A stretch of 58,935 bases of DNA, taken from contig NZ_JMCL01000107.1 of assembly GCF_000690905.1 (NCBI RefSeq), forward strand, positions 1 to 58,935. Direction: 5' to 3'. The notes under the pieces are model-generated. The model made no database searches, was not told the origin of the DNA, and was given only the letters and a program-made list of their open reading frames with translations. The position numbers were made by a program, and so were the translations under genes. The stretch is from Pseudomonas sp. Ant30-3 (GTDB taxonomy: Bacteria; Pseudomonadota; Gammaproteobacteria; Pseudomonadales; Pseudomonadaceae). Of this stretch, positions 18,541-28,129 are shown piece after piece (the stretch's first letter is position 1; every line of letters starts with the position of its first letter).

Positions 18541-21267
18541 TCAGAGGTTCATTGCATGACGAACCCGTTCGACTGCATCCGTTAGCCGCCCCAGCGAAAC
18601 AATAGGACGGCCGTGATGTATCAGATCACCATGATCCAAATGCGTCTCATGCATGCTGTTGGCCAATCCAGTCTGATCGGATGGGCTGTCGCCCGGAGCG
18701 GCATCGAGATGCGCCAGCATTACCAAATTATTCATGACCAGGTTCTCCATCAAAGACGCGCCTCTCACATCAGTGGCATCGATTTCATAGAGGTAATATT
18801 CCCGACTACCTGTGGCTGCATAAAATAGTGCCCCCTCAAGGGTTTCAGACACAATCAGGGCATCTCCGCTGATCATCTTTGCAACACCTGTGAATTCCTC
18901 CGAAGCAGTGAATCCATCCCGAAGTACTTCATCAGGTTCTCTCTGGTCTGCGCGGTAGACTTTTCCGCCAAAATTGTCCCTGAAAATCAAACCTCTGCTG
19001 TTCCAGTCGAAACGCAGTTGAGGGGCAGCTCCGTTCAAGAGCTTGAGAATAGTCTTCTGATCTTCTGTCGGGGGCGGCGGGCTATCGGGGCTTCCGGGAT
19101 TTCCGGGACTTTCTGGGGAGGACTCACCTGGCGAGTCTTGGCTCTGAGGTGATTCCGGCGACTGTTGATCATCCATCGGCTCATCATCGTCTAGTTCAGG
19201 AGGCGCAAAGCTGACCGCCGGGAGGCCATAATTGAGTCTCAAGCCCGGCTCGTTGTCCAGATACTGCTCAAGTGCACTGTCCATCGAAATCTCATCGGTG
19301 TTACGCCACATGCGCCCGTCGGGATCAATTCTGCCGATCGGGTTGTTTCCACAGAATCCATAGAGATTCAGACCATCGCTAGCGCCAGATGGATCCGGAT
19401 TCAGCCAACGCTGCCACCACGCCACGTAATACCTGAACCCGTAATAATAAAGCCCCGTCGCATCGCGCTCTTTCCCCGAATAGCGCAGCGTTTTATAACT
19501 CGCTTCAACTTCCCCGCGCCCGGCAAACCAGGACGTGGTACCGAACGGGTGATAGCGCTCGTGGCTGATCATCTGACCTGCGCCGTCGAGTTCCAGCGTG
19601 CATGACCCCAGATGATCGCTCAGGCTGTATCGCTGCTGATCGTGGACAATGTCTTTGGGTGGCTCGGACTCCCAGTGCAATACCTGCACACTGCTGCGCC
19701 CGGCCTGGACGCTGATCACCTGCAACACTTCACCCGTACCGCTATGGGTGCGGATTTGCAGATTCGGCAAGTAACGAACTTCAGCAGTCAGCGTTCGGGC
19801 ATGGCTCTGGGTCGAGCGCACTTTGCGCAGGCGCATGCCGTCAGCGCCGTAGACGTAACGCTCGCTATCGTCTGCGCCGGGATCACGCTCAACCGGTCGC
19901 ACTTCGCGCAACTGGTTGCGCAGGTCCCAGTCCAGCAACTGCCCCGGTTGCAGGCTGAGCAAATTGCCGTTGTCATCGAAGCCCTTGCGAAACTCGTTCT
20001 CATCCGGTTCCACGCCATTAACCACTGGTAAACAGCGGTTGCTTTGCGCGGCGGCGAGCAGACGATGGCCATGGTTTTGCGGACCTTCGTGGGTCAACTC
20101 CAGCAGGTTGCCTGCGCGGTCATAGCGGTAGGTCTGGGTGTAATGGGCGCAGGCTGCGGGATCGTTGAAAGACGAAAACCGCGGACCCTGATTGGGGCCG
20201 CCGGTTTCCCATCCCGTCGCTTTGATCAACTGATAGAGAGTGTCATAAACGTAGCAGATGGTCGGTTCGATTCGCTGGTTTGCGAAGTAGCGGATGGGCA
20301 GGGCAGCGTCTTCGATGCTCAGAACATTGCCCACCGGGTCGTAGGCATAACGCAAGTCTTGCAGGACGTCGTTGCCGCGTTGGCTTTGCAGCCGGGTCAG
20401 ACGACCGTCTTCGGGCGAGTATTGCCGCGAGGTAACGATGCCGTTGCCAGCGACCTCTCGTTCAGTGAGGCCCTGCGCGTTGTACTGGATGGCGCTGACC
20501 AGAGTTTTTGGTGCGCAACCCTTTTCCAGTTGCAGGCGGACCTCGCGTAATTGGCCATCGCGGTTCTGACTAAAATATTGATGGTTGCCCATGGCGTCTG
20601 TCTGCTGAATGGACGTGCCCAGCGCATTGAAAACCGAGCGGCTGGTGGCACCGGCACCGGTCTCAAGCAACAAGTCGCGCTCGGCCACAAGTGCGGGCCA
20701 GTCGGGGGAGTCCAGTACGCGCAGAAAATGCCGGGTTTGCTCTAAAACCTCACCCGTCAGGCCTGACTGCGCAAATAACCGCATGCCCGCCGGATCATCG
20801 TGACGAATCAGTTGCCCGCACTGGTTGCGTGCGGCGATTGCCTGGTTGCTGCCACCATAACTATACCGCTCCGTGCACAACGGTTCGCCATCCAGTGCCT
20901 GCTCGAACAGCGCCCTGGGTCGCAGTTGCCTGTCATATTCGATTCGACGGTGACTGCCCCGGCCATCCCAGCCATGAACAAGCTGATTGGCTTCCCCCAG
21001 CAGGCTGGCTCGCCACCCGGCATCGACGCTGAGCGTACTCAGCACCTGGCCGGACAGCGAGTAAAATATGGCCAGGCTGGCGCGCGCCGAGGCATCAGTC
21101 ATCAATCGTGGATCGCGCTTTGCCACAAGCCATCCGCACGCGTCATGATGCTGCTGTGTGATCAGCGCTTCGGCTTCGACACTATGGCGCCAGTACGCAA
21201 TCTGCCGCACCGGCAAGCCGCGACCGTCGATAACTGTCATGCTCGGCGTATTCGAATCCCTGTTCAA
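18541..21267 (-). CDS. TccC-like RHS-repeat toxin with C-terminal ADP-ribosyltransferase-like domain
   Basis: The 908-residue protein begins with the TccC-type start SMTVIDGRGLPVRQIAYW and continues as YD repeats (for example YSPEDGRLTRLQSQ, YRYDRAGNLLELTH). The RHS core ends with DPSGASDGLNLYGFCGNNP and DPDGR near residue 652, where autoproteolysis normally releases the toxin. A proline/serine/acidic linker (about 690-735) leads to a variable domain. There VYRADQREPDEVLRDGF (Arg772) matches the arginine motif of pertussis-toxin-like ADP-ribosyltransferases, IVSET (805-809) replaces the STS motif, and Glu874 in MHETH may be the catalytic glutamate. The start is TTG at 21267, overlapping an upstream stop. 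No immunity gene lies downstream, which fits a eukaryote-directed TccC toxin. Confidence 0.8.
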   Translation of the reverse strand: MNRDSNTPSMTVIDGRGLPVRQIAYWRHSVEAEALITQQHHDACGWLVAKRDPRLMTDASARASLAIFYSLSGQVLSTLSVDAGWRASLLGEANQLVHGWDGRGSHRRIEYDRQLRPRALFEQALDGEPLCTERYSYGGSNQAIAARNQCGQLIRHDDPAGMRLFAQSGLTGEVLEQTRHFLRVLDSPDWPALVAERDLLLETGAGATSRSVFNALGTSIQQTDAMGNHQYFSQNRDGQLREVRLQLEKGCAPKTLVSAIQYNAQGLTEREVAGNGIVTSRQYSPEDGRLTRLQSQRGNDVLQDLRYAYDPVGNVLSIEDAALPIRYFANQRIEPTICYVYDTLYQLIKATGWETGGPNQGPRFSSFNDPAACAHYTQTYRYDRAGNLLELTHEGPQNHGHRLLAAAQSNRCLPVVNGVEPDENEFRKGFDDNGNLLSLQPGQLLDWDLRNQLREVRPVERDPGADDSERYVYGADGMRLRKVRSTQSHARTLTAEVRYLPNLQIRTHSGTGEVLQVISVQAGRSSVQVLHWESEPPKDIVHDQQRYSLSDHLGSCTLELDGAGQMISHERYHPFGTTSWFAGRGEVEASYKTLRYSGKERDATGLYYYGFRYYVAWWQRWLNPDPSGASDGLNLYGFCGNNPIGRIDPDGRMWRNTDEISMDSALEQYLDNEPGLRLNYGLPAVSFAPPELDDDEPMDDQQSPESPQSQDSPGESSPESPGNPGSPDSPPPPTEDQKTILKLLNGAAPQLRFDWNSRGLIFRDNFGGKVYRADQREPDEVLRDGFTASEEFTGVAKMISGDALIVSETLEGALFYAATGSREYYLYEIDATDVRGASLMENLVMNNLVMLAHLDAAPGDSPSDQTGLANSMHETHLDHGDLIHHGRPIVSLGRLTDAVERVRHAMNL

Positions 21268-21269
21268 GA

Positions 21270-21540
21270 ACTTGTCCCCCCGGTTCCTTCGCCATTGTTC
21301 GGTGGTGGTCCAAACAGGTCGTTCTCATCAACGGCCTCGGTGTACCCAGGTGCGGTAATGCAGCACTCAGCGTAACGACTTCAATTGCGGCGGATTGCCT
21401 TGCAGCATTTCTGCCAGCACCGTCTCGGTGGGCGGTCGGCCCGCCGCGTCTTAGAACTGTTGATCGTAAAAGGCGTGCCCCGCAAGGAGTGATCATTGAT
21501 GTAACGCGGCGGGGGATGCAGATGCGTGGCCGGCGCTGCC
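21270..21540 (-). pseudogene. Degraded coding remnant upstream of the RHS gene
   Basis: Protein-like pieces occur in different minus-strand frames: YINDHSLRGTPFTINSS (about 21450-21520), TETVLAEMLQGNPPQLKSLR ending in a stop at 21367, and TEAVDENDLFGPPPNNGEG (about 21280-21340), whose frame closes at the RHS start. No single frame is open across them and no good start codon was found. I read this as a frameshifted remnant of one gene, perhaps the original 5' part or partner of the RHS locus. The parent family is not recognised. The stretch 21540-21750 has nothing I can identify. Confidence 0.45.
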
Positions 21541-21750
21541 AGAGGAGGCGGCATTGGTGTATGGCAGGCAGAGTCAAACTAGCGACAATGGATAGCGATG
21601 TCAGCTGTCAAAGATGACAGTTGAGGGCGGATGAATAGAACCTATAGTTCCTGGTAGTTTGGTTTATTAGAGGTTTTCATGCCGCGCTAGAGTGGATCAT
21701 TCAGCTCATATCCCAATCGTCTCTCAATACCGCAGCGGATGCATTTCAAC

Positions 21751-21799
21751 GTAAGAGCTGTCGAGTGAAACGAGGCTGTGGTCTTTCAATGTTGAAGCA
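21751..21799. repeat. Right copy of the REP-like repeat flanking the RHS gene
   Basis: GTAAGAGCTGTCGAGTGAAA and the following CGAGGCTG are identical to 18307-18334. The next 20 bases match partially, through ATGTTGAAGCA. The two copies are in direct orientation about 3.4 kb apart. Confidence 0.8.
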
Positions 21800-21829
21800 A
21801 AAAAAACGGCACCCGAAGGTGCCGTTTTT
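21799..21829 (-). terminator. Terminator of the nuo operon (bidirectional)
   Basis: The stem ACGGCACC/GGTGCCGT has A-tracts and T-tracts on both sides, so it can work in either direction. It lies 25 bases after the nuoN stop. The stem core is the same as in the hairpins at 14868 and 17354. Confidence 0.88.
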
Positions 21830-21853
21830 GTACCACGCAATGCAGCTAACTCA

Positions 21854-23317
21854 TCAACCCGCCAACCCGGACTGCTGAACCAGTGTCAGCAACGGCTGTG
21901 GATACACACCCAGGAAGAACGCAACCAAAGCAATCGCCAGCAGCATCACGCCGCCTGCCTTCTGTTCCCAATGCAGTTGCGCATCGTGGCGGCGCAGGTT
22001 CGGCTCGATCAGGTACAGGGTGACCATCACGCGCAGGTAGTAGAAGACGCCGATGGCGCTGCCCAATACCAGCGAACCGACCAGCCACCATTGCTGCGAC
22101 TCGACGCCGGTGGCGATGATGTAGAATTTGCCGATAAAGCCTGCGGTCAGCGGGATGCCGGCCAGGGACAGCATCATCACGGTCAGCACGGCGGTCAGGT
22201 ACGGACGGCGCCAGAACAGGCCGCGGTATTCGTACAGGGCATCGGCGTCGCGGCCGTTGTACGGCGAGGACATCAGCGTGATCACGCCGAATGCGCCGAG
22301 GCTGGTGATCACGTAGGTGACCAGGTACACGCCGATCGCTTCCACGGCCAGACCCTTGCTCGCCACCAGGGCGATCAGCAGGTAACCGAAGTGAGCGATG
22401 GACGAGTAACCCAGCAGACGCTTGAGGTTGCTTTGCGTCAGGGCCAGCAGGTTGCCGAACAGGATCGACGCGATGGCGATGACGGTCAGCACGTCGCTCA
22501 GTACACCGCTGCTGGCAGCAGGGGAGATCTGGAACAGACGCACCATCACCGCAAACACCGCGACTTTCGAGGCGGTCGCCAGGAACGCTGCCACCGGTGC
22601 CGGAGCACCTTCGTAGACGTCCGGGGTCCAGAGGTGGAACGGTACCAGCGACAACTTGAACGCCAGACCGATCAACATCATGCCCAGGCCCATCTGCGCC
22701 AGGGAGCTTGGCAGGCCGGTGGTCGCCAGCGCTTGACCGATGCCGGTGAAGCTCAGGCTGCCGGAATCGGCGTAGAGCAGGGCCATACCGAACAACAGGA
22801 ACGCAGAACCGGCGGCCGACAGCACCATGTACTTGATGCCGGCTTCCAGCGAACGCTTGTTGAAGAAGGCATAGGCCACCAGACCGTAAACCGGTACCGA
22901 GAGCAGCTCTAGACCGATGAACAACCCCGCCAGGTGCTGCGCGCTGACCAGAACCAGGCCGCCGAGGGCGGACATCAGGATCAGCAGGTAAAGTTCTTCA
23001 CGGTTGCCCGGGTAACCCGAACCGCCATCGCCGAGGTAGGCGTGGGCGAGGGTCACACAGGCGAGGGTGGCGACCAGGATCAGCGCCATGTACAGGCAGG
23101 CAAAGGTGTCGATCTGCAGCAATGGGGTCACGGCCAATGGCGCGACTTTCAAGGCAGGCAGGATCGACAGCAGCGCCAGGTTCAGACCTGCCACGGAAAT
23201 CAGGAAGGTCTGCGAGTGGTTGCGGCGCCAGGCGATCGCCAGCATCACCACGATGATCGTGATGGTGGTGATGAGCAGCGGCGCCAGCGCGATAAAGTGT
23301 TGAGTCGTGAATTCCAT
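21854..23317 (-). CDS. nuoN: NADH-quinone oxidoreductase subunit N
   Basis: This 487-residue membrane subunit is one of three antiporter-like proton-pumping subunits of complex I. Polytopic helices run throughout, with the conserved TSLGAFGVITLM stretch and LKRLLGYSSIAHFGYLL typical of the NuoL/M/N fold. The start MEFTTQHFIAL (23317) was chosen because GGTAAGAG precedes it and because it lies seven bases after nuoM. The longer frame to 23380 runs into nuoM. It is the last gene of the 13-gene operon. Confidence 0.96.
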   Translation of the reverse strand: MEFTTQHFIALAPLLITTITIIVVMLAIAWRRNHSQTFLISVAGLNLALLSILPALKVAPLAVTPLLQIDTFACLYMALILVATLACVTLAHAYLGDGGSGYPGNREELYLLILMSALGGLVLVSAQHLAGLFIGLELLSVPVYGLVAYAFFNKRSLEAGIKYMVLSAAGSAFLLFGMALLYADSGSLSFTGIGQALATTGLPSSLAQMGLGMMLIGLAFKLSLVPFHLWTPDVYEGAPAPVAAFLATASKVAVFAVMVRLFQISPAASSGVLSDVLTVIAIASILFGNLLALTQSNLKRLLGYSSIAHFGYLLIALVASKGLAVEAIGVYLVTYVITSLGAFGVITLMSSPYNGRDADALYEYRGLFWRRPYLTAVLTVMMLSLAGIPLTAGFIGKFYIIATGVESQQWWLVGSLVLGSAIGVFYYLRVMVTLYLIEPNLRRHDAQLHWEQKAGGVMLLAIALVAFFLGVYPQPLLTLVQQSGLAG

Positions 23318-23324
23318 AGCGCTC

Positions 23325-24857
23325 TTACCGGGCCGAAGCGAGTTGAGAGAAGGCGGTGCCGAGCCATTGCTGCACGCCATGCATCGTCGCAGCAGAGGTA
23401 TCGAGGAACGGTTGCGGGTACACGCCGAGATAAATCAGCAGCACCGCCAGCCCGACCACCATGATCATTTCGCGTCCGTCCATACCGTGCATGACCGCGT
23501 CCGATTTGGCCGGACCGAAGTACGCGCGGTGGATCATGATCAGCGAGTAGACCGAACCGAAAACCAGACCCGTCGTGGCGATGATGGTGATCCATGGCGC
23601 GGCGGCAAAGCTGCCCATCAGGATCAGGAATTCACCCACGAAGTTACCAGTGCCCGGCAAGCCCAGCGAAGCGGCGGCGAAGAACAGGCTGAGTGCCGGC
23701 AGGTAAGCGATCTTCGACCACAAACCACCCATTTCACGCATGTCGCGGGTATGAGTGCGCTCGTACAACTGACCACTGAGGATAAACAGTGCTGCGGCGG
23801 AAACACCGTGCGCGAGCATCTGCATCACCGCGCCCTGCAAGGCCAGCTGGCTGCCGGAGTAGATGCCGATCAGCACGAAACCCATGTGGGAAACGGACGA
23901 GAAGGCGATCAGACGCTTGATGTCGGTTTGTGCGAACGCCAGGAACGCGCCGTAGAAAATCCCGATCAGACCGAGGGTCATGGCGATCGGCGCAAACTCG
24001 GCCGAGGCATTCGGGAACAGCGGCAGGGCAAAACGCAGCAAGCCGTAGGCCGCCGTCTTCAACAGGATACCGGCCAGGTCGACCGAACCGGCCGTTGGCG
24101 CCTGGGCGTGAGCGTCAGGCAACCACGAGTGGAACGGCACGACCGGCAGCTTCACCGCGAAAGCGATGAAGAAACCGAGCATGAGGATGTACTCGGTGGT
24201 CAGCGACATCTTGGTTTTCAACAGATCGGCGTAGTTGAAGGTGATCACGCCGGTGTCGTTGAAGTTGACCAGCACCAGACCGAGGATCGCCACCAGCATG
24301 ATCAGGCCGGAAGCCTGAGTGAAGATGAAGAACTTGGTTGCTGCGTAGATCCGGGTTTTCTTGCCGTCCGAAGAACTGTGACCCCAGAGCGCGATGAGGA
24401 AATACATCGGCACCAGCATCATTTCCCAGAAGAAGAAGAACATGAACAGGTCGAGGGCGAGGAACACGCCGACAACGCCGCCCAGGATCCACATCAGGTT
24501 CAAGTGGAAGAAGCCAACGTGACGTTGAATTTCTTTCCACGAGCACAGTACCGAGAGGATACCCAGCAGACCGGTCAGCATGATCATCAACAGCGACAGG
24601 CCGTCGAGGGCCAAATGCACGCTGATGCCGAACCGCGCGATCCAGATGTGCTTGAACTCAAGCGCCCAGGTCGGATCGGCGCCAGGCGCCGGGGCAAATG
24701 AATAGTTGCCGGTTGCCCACAGCCAGAGGCCGATGGCGAGCAACAGGGACATGGTGATCAGCGCAATCCAGCGGGGCAGGGTAGCGCCGAAGCGCTCACC
24801 CATCCAGCACAGCAGGCCGCCGATGAAGGGGATCAGGATTAGCCAAGGCAGAATCAT
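23325..24857 (-). CDS. nuoM: NADH-quinone oxidoreductase subunit M
   Basis: The 510-residue antiporter-like proton-pumping subunit starts MILPWLILIPFIGGLLCW. Family segments include FFFFWEMMLVPMYFLIALWG (the helix 5 glutamate region) and LIAFSSVSHMGFVLIGIYSG. It lies 40 bases after nuoL and 7 bases before nuoN. Its length and order match other pseudomonads. Confidence 0.97.
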   Translation of the reverse strand: MILPWLILIPFIGGLLCWMGERFGATLPRWIALITMSLLLAIGLWLWATGNYSFAPAPGADPTWALEFKHIWIARFGISVHLALDGLSLLMIMLTGLLGILSVLCSWKEIQRHVGFFHLNLMWILGGVVGVFLALDLFMFFFFWEMMLVPMYFLIALWGHSSSDGKKTRIYAATKFFIFTQASGLIMLVAILGLVLVNFNDTGVITFNYADLLKTKMSLTTEYILMLGFFIAFAVKLPVVPFHSWLPDAHAQAPTAGSVDLAGILLKTAAYGLLRFALPLFPNASAEFAPIAMTLGLIGIFYGAFLAFAQTDIKRLIAFSSVSHMGFVLIGIYSGSQLALQGAVMQMLAHGVSAAALFILSGQLYERTHTRDMREMGGLWSKIAYLPALSLFFAAASLGLPGTGNFVGEFLILMGSFAAAPWITIIATTGLVFGSVYSLIMIHRAYFGPAKSDAVMHGMDGREMIMVVGLAVLLIYLGVYPQPFLDTSAATMHGVQQWLGTAFSQLASAR

Positions 24858-24897
24858 GACGGGCTCAATTCCTTTCGCAAGTTCGCAAGGTTCATAT

Positions 24898-26751
24898 TCA
24901 GACCGCTACCAGCACGATGGCGCCGATGACCAGCACGGAGCCGGCTGCCATCGATGCCGCGTACCAACGCAGTTGACCGGTTTCGGTACGGCTAAGGGCG
25001 TTGTGACCGCCTTTGGCCATACGCGGGATCAGACCGATGGTCTGGTCGAGCGGGTCTTTGCGCAGTACGTGGCTGATCGCAAGGTATGGCTTGACGAACA
25101 GTTTGTCGTAGATCCAGTCGAAGCCCCAGGCAGCGAACCACCAGGCCGAAAGGAAGCGGCCGATGCCGCTGTTGGCGATTGCAGTGACAAAACGACGCTT
25201 GCCGAGGAACAGCAGCGCGGCCAGCAGGATACCGGCCAGGGCAATGGCGCCCGAAGCGATTTCCAGACTGTGCTTGGCATCGCCGCCGGCGTGCCCGACG
25301 CTTTGCGGCAGCACACCGTGCAGCGGCGGAACGATCATCGCGCCGATGACGGTGGACAACACGATCAGCACCGACAATGGCAGCCAGTGAGCGATGCCGT
25401 GACCTGCGTGGGCTTCAGTCTTCGCTTCACCGTGGAACGCGATGAAGATCAGGCGGAAGGTGTACAGCGAGGTCATGAACGCACCGACCAGACCTGCGTA
25501 AAGCAGACCGTGGTTGCCGCTGGCGAACGCTTCCCAGAGGATTTCGTCCTTGGAGTAGAAGCCTGCAGTGACCAATGGCAGGGCAGACAATGCCGCGCCG
25601 CCGACGATGAAGCTGGCGTAGGCCAGTGGCAGTTTCTTCCACAGGCCGCCCATCTTGAAGATGTTCTGCTCGTGGTGGCAGGCAACGATCACCGCACCGG
25701 ACGCAAGGAACAGCAGCGCCTTGAAGAAGGCGTGGGTCATCAGGTGGAAGATCGCACCATCCCACGCACCCACGCCCAGCGCCAGGAACATATAGCCGAT
25801 CTGGCTCATGGTCGAGTAGGCGAGGATGCGTTTGATGTCGGTCTGCACCAGTGCGGCAAAACCGGCCAGGACCAGGGTCACGCCACCAACAATTCCCACT
25901 AGATGCAGAATGTCCGGGGCCAGCGTAAACAGACCGTGGGTACGGGCGATCAGGTAAACACCGGCGGTTACCATGGTCGCGGCGTGAATCAGTGCCGACA
26001 CCGGGGTAGGGCCGGCCATCGCATCCGCCAGCCAGGTTTGCAGCGGCAGTTGCGCCGATTTACCGACAGCGCCGCCCAGCAGCATCAAGGTGGCCATGAC
26101 CATCCAGAAGTCGCCGGCCTGGAATTTCTGCGGTGCCAGCACCAGCAGTTCCTGGATGTTCAGCGTGCCCAGTTGCTGGAACAGGATGAACAGGCCGATG
26201 GCCATGAACACGTCGCCGATGCGGGTCACGATGAAGGCTTTGAGTGCGGCGTTACCGTTGTTGCGGTTGCTGTAGTAGAAACCGATCAACAGGTACGAGC
26301 ACAGGCCCACGCCTTCCCAGCCGAAGTACAGGAACAACAGGTTATCGCCGAGAATCAGGAACAGCATGCTGGCAATAAACAGGTTGGTGTAGGCGAAGAA
26401 GCGCGAGTAGCCCGCTTCACCGCGCATGTACCACGACGCGAACAGGTGAATCAGGAAGCCGACGCCCACCACCACACCCAGCATGGTCACGGACAGGCCA
26501 TCCAGGTACAGCGCGAAGTTCGGCGTGAAGCCTTCCACCGCCATCCACTGCCACAACACCTGGGTGTAGTGGCCGCCTTCCGGCGGGGCAACGTTGAACT
26601 GCCAGATCACATAAGCGGTGACGAGCGCAGACAGGCCGATGGAGCCGACGCCGATCAACGCGGCAAGGTTTTCCGAGAAGCGTCCCCGAGAGAACGACAG
26701 CAGCAGGAAACCTATGAGAGGGAATACGAAAGTCAGATAGAGAAGATTCAT
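24898..26751 (-). CDS. nuoL: NADH-quinone oxidoreductase subunit L
   Basis: The 617-residue distal proton-pumping subunit has the long C-terminal lateral helix typical of NuoL. Motifs include FLYFGWEGVGLCSYLLIGFY, PTPVSALIHAATMVTAGVYL and RILAYSTMSQIGYMFLALG. The start MNLLYLTFVFPL (26751) overlaps the nuoK stop by four bases; the longer frame to 26895 overlaps nuoK and is rejected. Confidence 0.97.
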   Translation of the reverse strand: MNLLYLTFVFPLIGFLLLSFSRGRFSENLAALIGVGSIGLSALVTAYVIWQFNVAPPEGGHYTQVLWQWMAVEGFTPNFALYLDGLSVTMLGVVVGVGFLIHLFASWYMRGEAGYSRFFAYTNLFIASMLFLILGDNLLFLYFGWEGVGLCSYLLIGFYYSNRNNGNAALKAFIVTRIGDVFMAIGLFILFQQLGTLNIQELLVLAPQKFQAGDFWMVMATLMLLGGAVGKSAQLPLQTWLADAMAGPTPVSALIHAATMVTAGVYLIARTHGLFTLAPDILHLVGIVGGVTLVLAGFAALVQTDIKRILAYSTMSQIGYMFLALGVGAWDGAIFHLMTHAFFKALLFLASGAVIVACHHEQNIFKMGGLWKKLPLAYASFIVGGAALSALPLVTAGFYSKDEILWEAFASGNHGLLYAGLVGAFMTSLYTFRLIFIAFHGEAKTEAHAGHGIAHWLPLSVLIVLSTVIGAMIVPPLHGVLPQSVGHAGGDAKHSLEIASGAIALAGILLAALLFLGKRRFVTAIANSGIGRFLSAWWFAAWGFDWIYDKLFVKPYLAISHVLRKDPLDQTIGLIPRMAKGGHNALSRTETGQLRWYAASMAAGSVLVIGAIVLVAV

Positions 26752-27056
26752 CCGCGCATCTCGCTGGCAGCGTCGATATCGAGAGTGTGGAAGCGGCGAT
26801 ACAGCTGCAACAGAATCGCCAGGCCAATACTGGCCTCGGCGGCCGCGAGGCTGATCACCAGGATGAACATGATCTGTCCATCCGGCTGACCCCAACGGCT
26901 ACCGGCAACAATGAAGGCCAGTGCGGAGGCATTCATCATGATCTCCAGGCTCATCAGCACGAAAAGAATGTTGCGGCGGACCATCAGGCCGACCAGACCG
27001 AGGCAGAACAGGATGCCGGCGACCGCCAGACCATGCTCCAAAGGGATAGCAGGCAT
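26748..27056 (-). CDS. nuoK: NADH-quinone oxidoreductase subunit K
   Basis: The 102-residue, three-helix subunit contains the conserved LMSLEIMMNA glutamate helix and a second glutamate in AAAEASIGLAI, both in the proton path. Two ATGs are in frame. The one at 27056 is chosen because AAGGAG then lies eight bases upstream and the length equals the family norm. nuoJ ends two bases before it. Confidence 0.96.
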   Translation of the reverse strand: MPAIPLEHGLAVAGILFCLGLVGLMVRRNILFVLMSLEIMMNASALAFIVAGSRWGQPDGQIMFILVISLAAAEASIGLAILLQLYRRFHTLDIDAASEMRG

Positions 27057-27058
27057 CG

Positions 27059-27562
27059 TCATTGCTCCTTGGCTTCGTTACGGCCGAGATGGAACGCCGT
27101 CACGGCTGCAGCGAGCAGCAGCATCGAGGCGAGTTCGACCACCAGCAGATACGGACCGAACAGGCTGATGCCCACGGCCTTGGCGTCTACGGTGGTGTGG
27201 CCGATGGCCTGACCGCTTTGATCGCTGAACAGCACGTACAGCAGTTCAACCAGCAGCAAGGTGCCGAGGATCACCGGGCCGAGCCAGATGCCTGGCTTGA
27301 GCCACACGCGTTCCTGCTGAACCGAGGCCGGGCCGAGGTTCAGCATCATCACCACGAACACGAACAGCACCATAATGGCGCCAGCGTAGGCGATCACTTC
27401 CAGCACACCGGCAAAGGGTGCGCCAAGGGCGAAAAACGTCATCGCCACGGCAATCAGCGAAATGATCAGGTAGAGCAGGGCGTGCACAGGGTTGGTGTGA
27501 GTGATCACGCGAAGCGTGGAAACCACAGCGATACCCGATGCGAAATAGAAAGCGAATTCCAT
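27059..27562 (-). CDS. nuoJ: NADH-quinone oxidoreductase subunit J
   Basis: The 167-residue membrane subunit has five predicted helices. The YAGAIMVLFVFVVMML helix, which carries the conserved pi-bulge region, is clear. GGAAGAAAG precedes the ATG, nine bases after nuoI. It forms part of the NuoAJK transmission module between the quinone site and the pumps. Confidence 0.96.
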   Translation of the reverse strand: MEFAFYFASGIAVVSTLRVITHTNPVHALLYLIISLIAVAMTFFALGAPFAGVLEVIAYAGAIMVLFVFVVMMLNLGPASVQQERVWLKPGIWLGPVILGTLLLVELLYVLFSDQSGQAIGHTTVDAKAVGISLFGPYLLVVELASMLLLAAAVTAFHLGRNEAKEQ

Positions 27563-27571
27563 CTTTCTTCC

Positions 27572-28117
27572 TTAAGGCAGCAAGCTCTTCACGTTGATCG
27601 GTTCGGCTTCATTTTGCGCGGCGCCTTTCGGCTTCCCGGCAATCGCCATACCTGCAACACGATAGAAGTTGTAATCAGGGTTTTTGCCGGGGCCGGAGAT
27701 CAGCAGATCTTCTTTCTCGTAAACCAGGTCCTGACGTTTGAACTCGGCCATTTCGAAATCCGGTGTCAGCTGGATTGCGGTGGTCGGGCAGGCTTCCTCG
27801 CAGAGGCCGCAGAAAATGCAGCGCGAGAAGTTGATGCGGAAGAAGTCCGGGTACCAGCGACCGTCTTCGGTTTCGGCTTTCTGCAGCGAGATGCAGCCCA
27901 CCGGGCACGCCACTGCGCACAGGTTGCAGGCTACACAACGCTCTTCGCCATCAGGGTCGCGGGTCAGGACGATACGGCCACGGTAACGCGGCGGCAGGTA
28001 AACCTGCTCTTCCGGGTACTGCAGCGTGTCGCGCTTGCGGAAGGCATGGCCGAAAATCATCACCAGGCTGCGAAGCTGGGTGAAGAAGCCATGCACGATG
28101 TCAATTATGTACTTCAT
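27572..28117 (-). CDS. nuoI: NADH-quinone oxidoreductase subunit I (8Fe ferredoxin-like)
   Basis: The 181-residue peripheral-arm subunit carries two tetranuclear cluster motifs, CVACNLCAVACP and CIFCGLCEEACP (about residues 61-72 and 100-111). These hold clusters N6a and N6b, which pass electrons toward N2 in NuoB. The N-terminal amphipathic part anchors it to the membrane. It starts 12 bases after nuoH. Confidence 0.97.
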   Translation of the reverse strand: MKYIIDIVHGFFTQLRSLVMIFGHAFRKRDTLQYPEEQVYLPPRYRGRIVLTRDPDGEERCVACNLCAVACPVGCISLQKAETEDGRWYPDFFRINFSRCIFCGLCEEACPTTAIQLTPDFEMAEFKRQDLVYEKEDLLISGPGKNPDYNFYRVAGMAIAGKPKGAAQNEAEPINVKSLLP

Positions 28118-28129
28118 GATTCTCTATCC

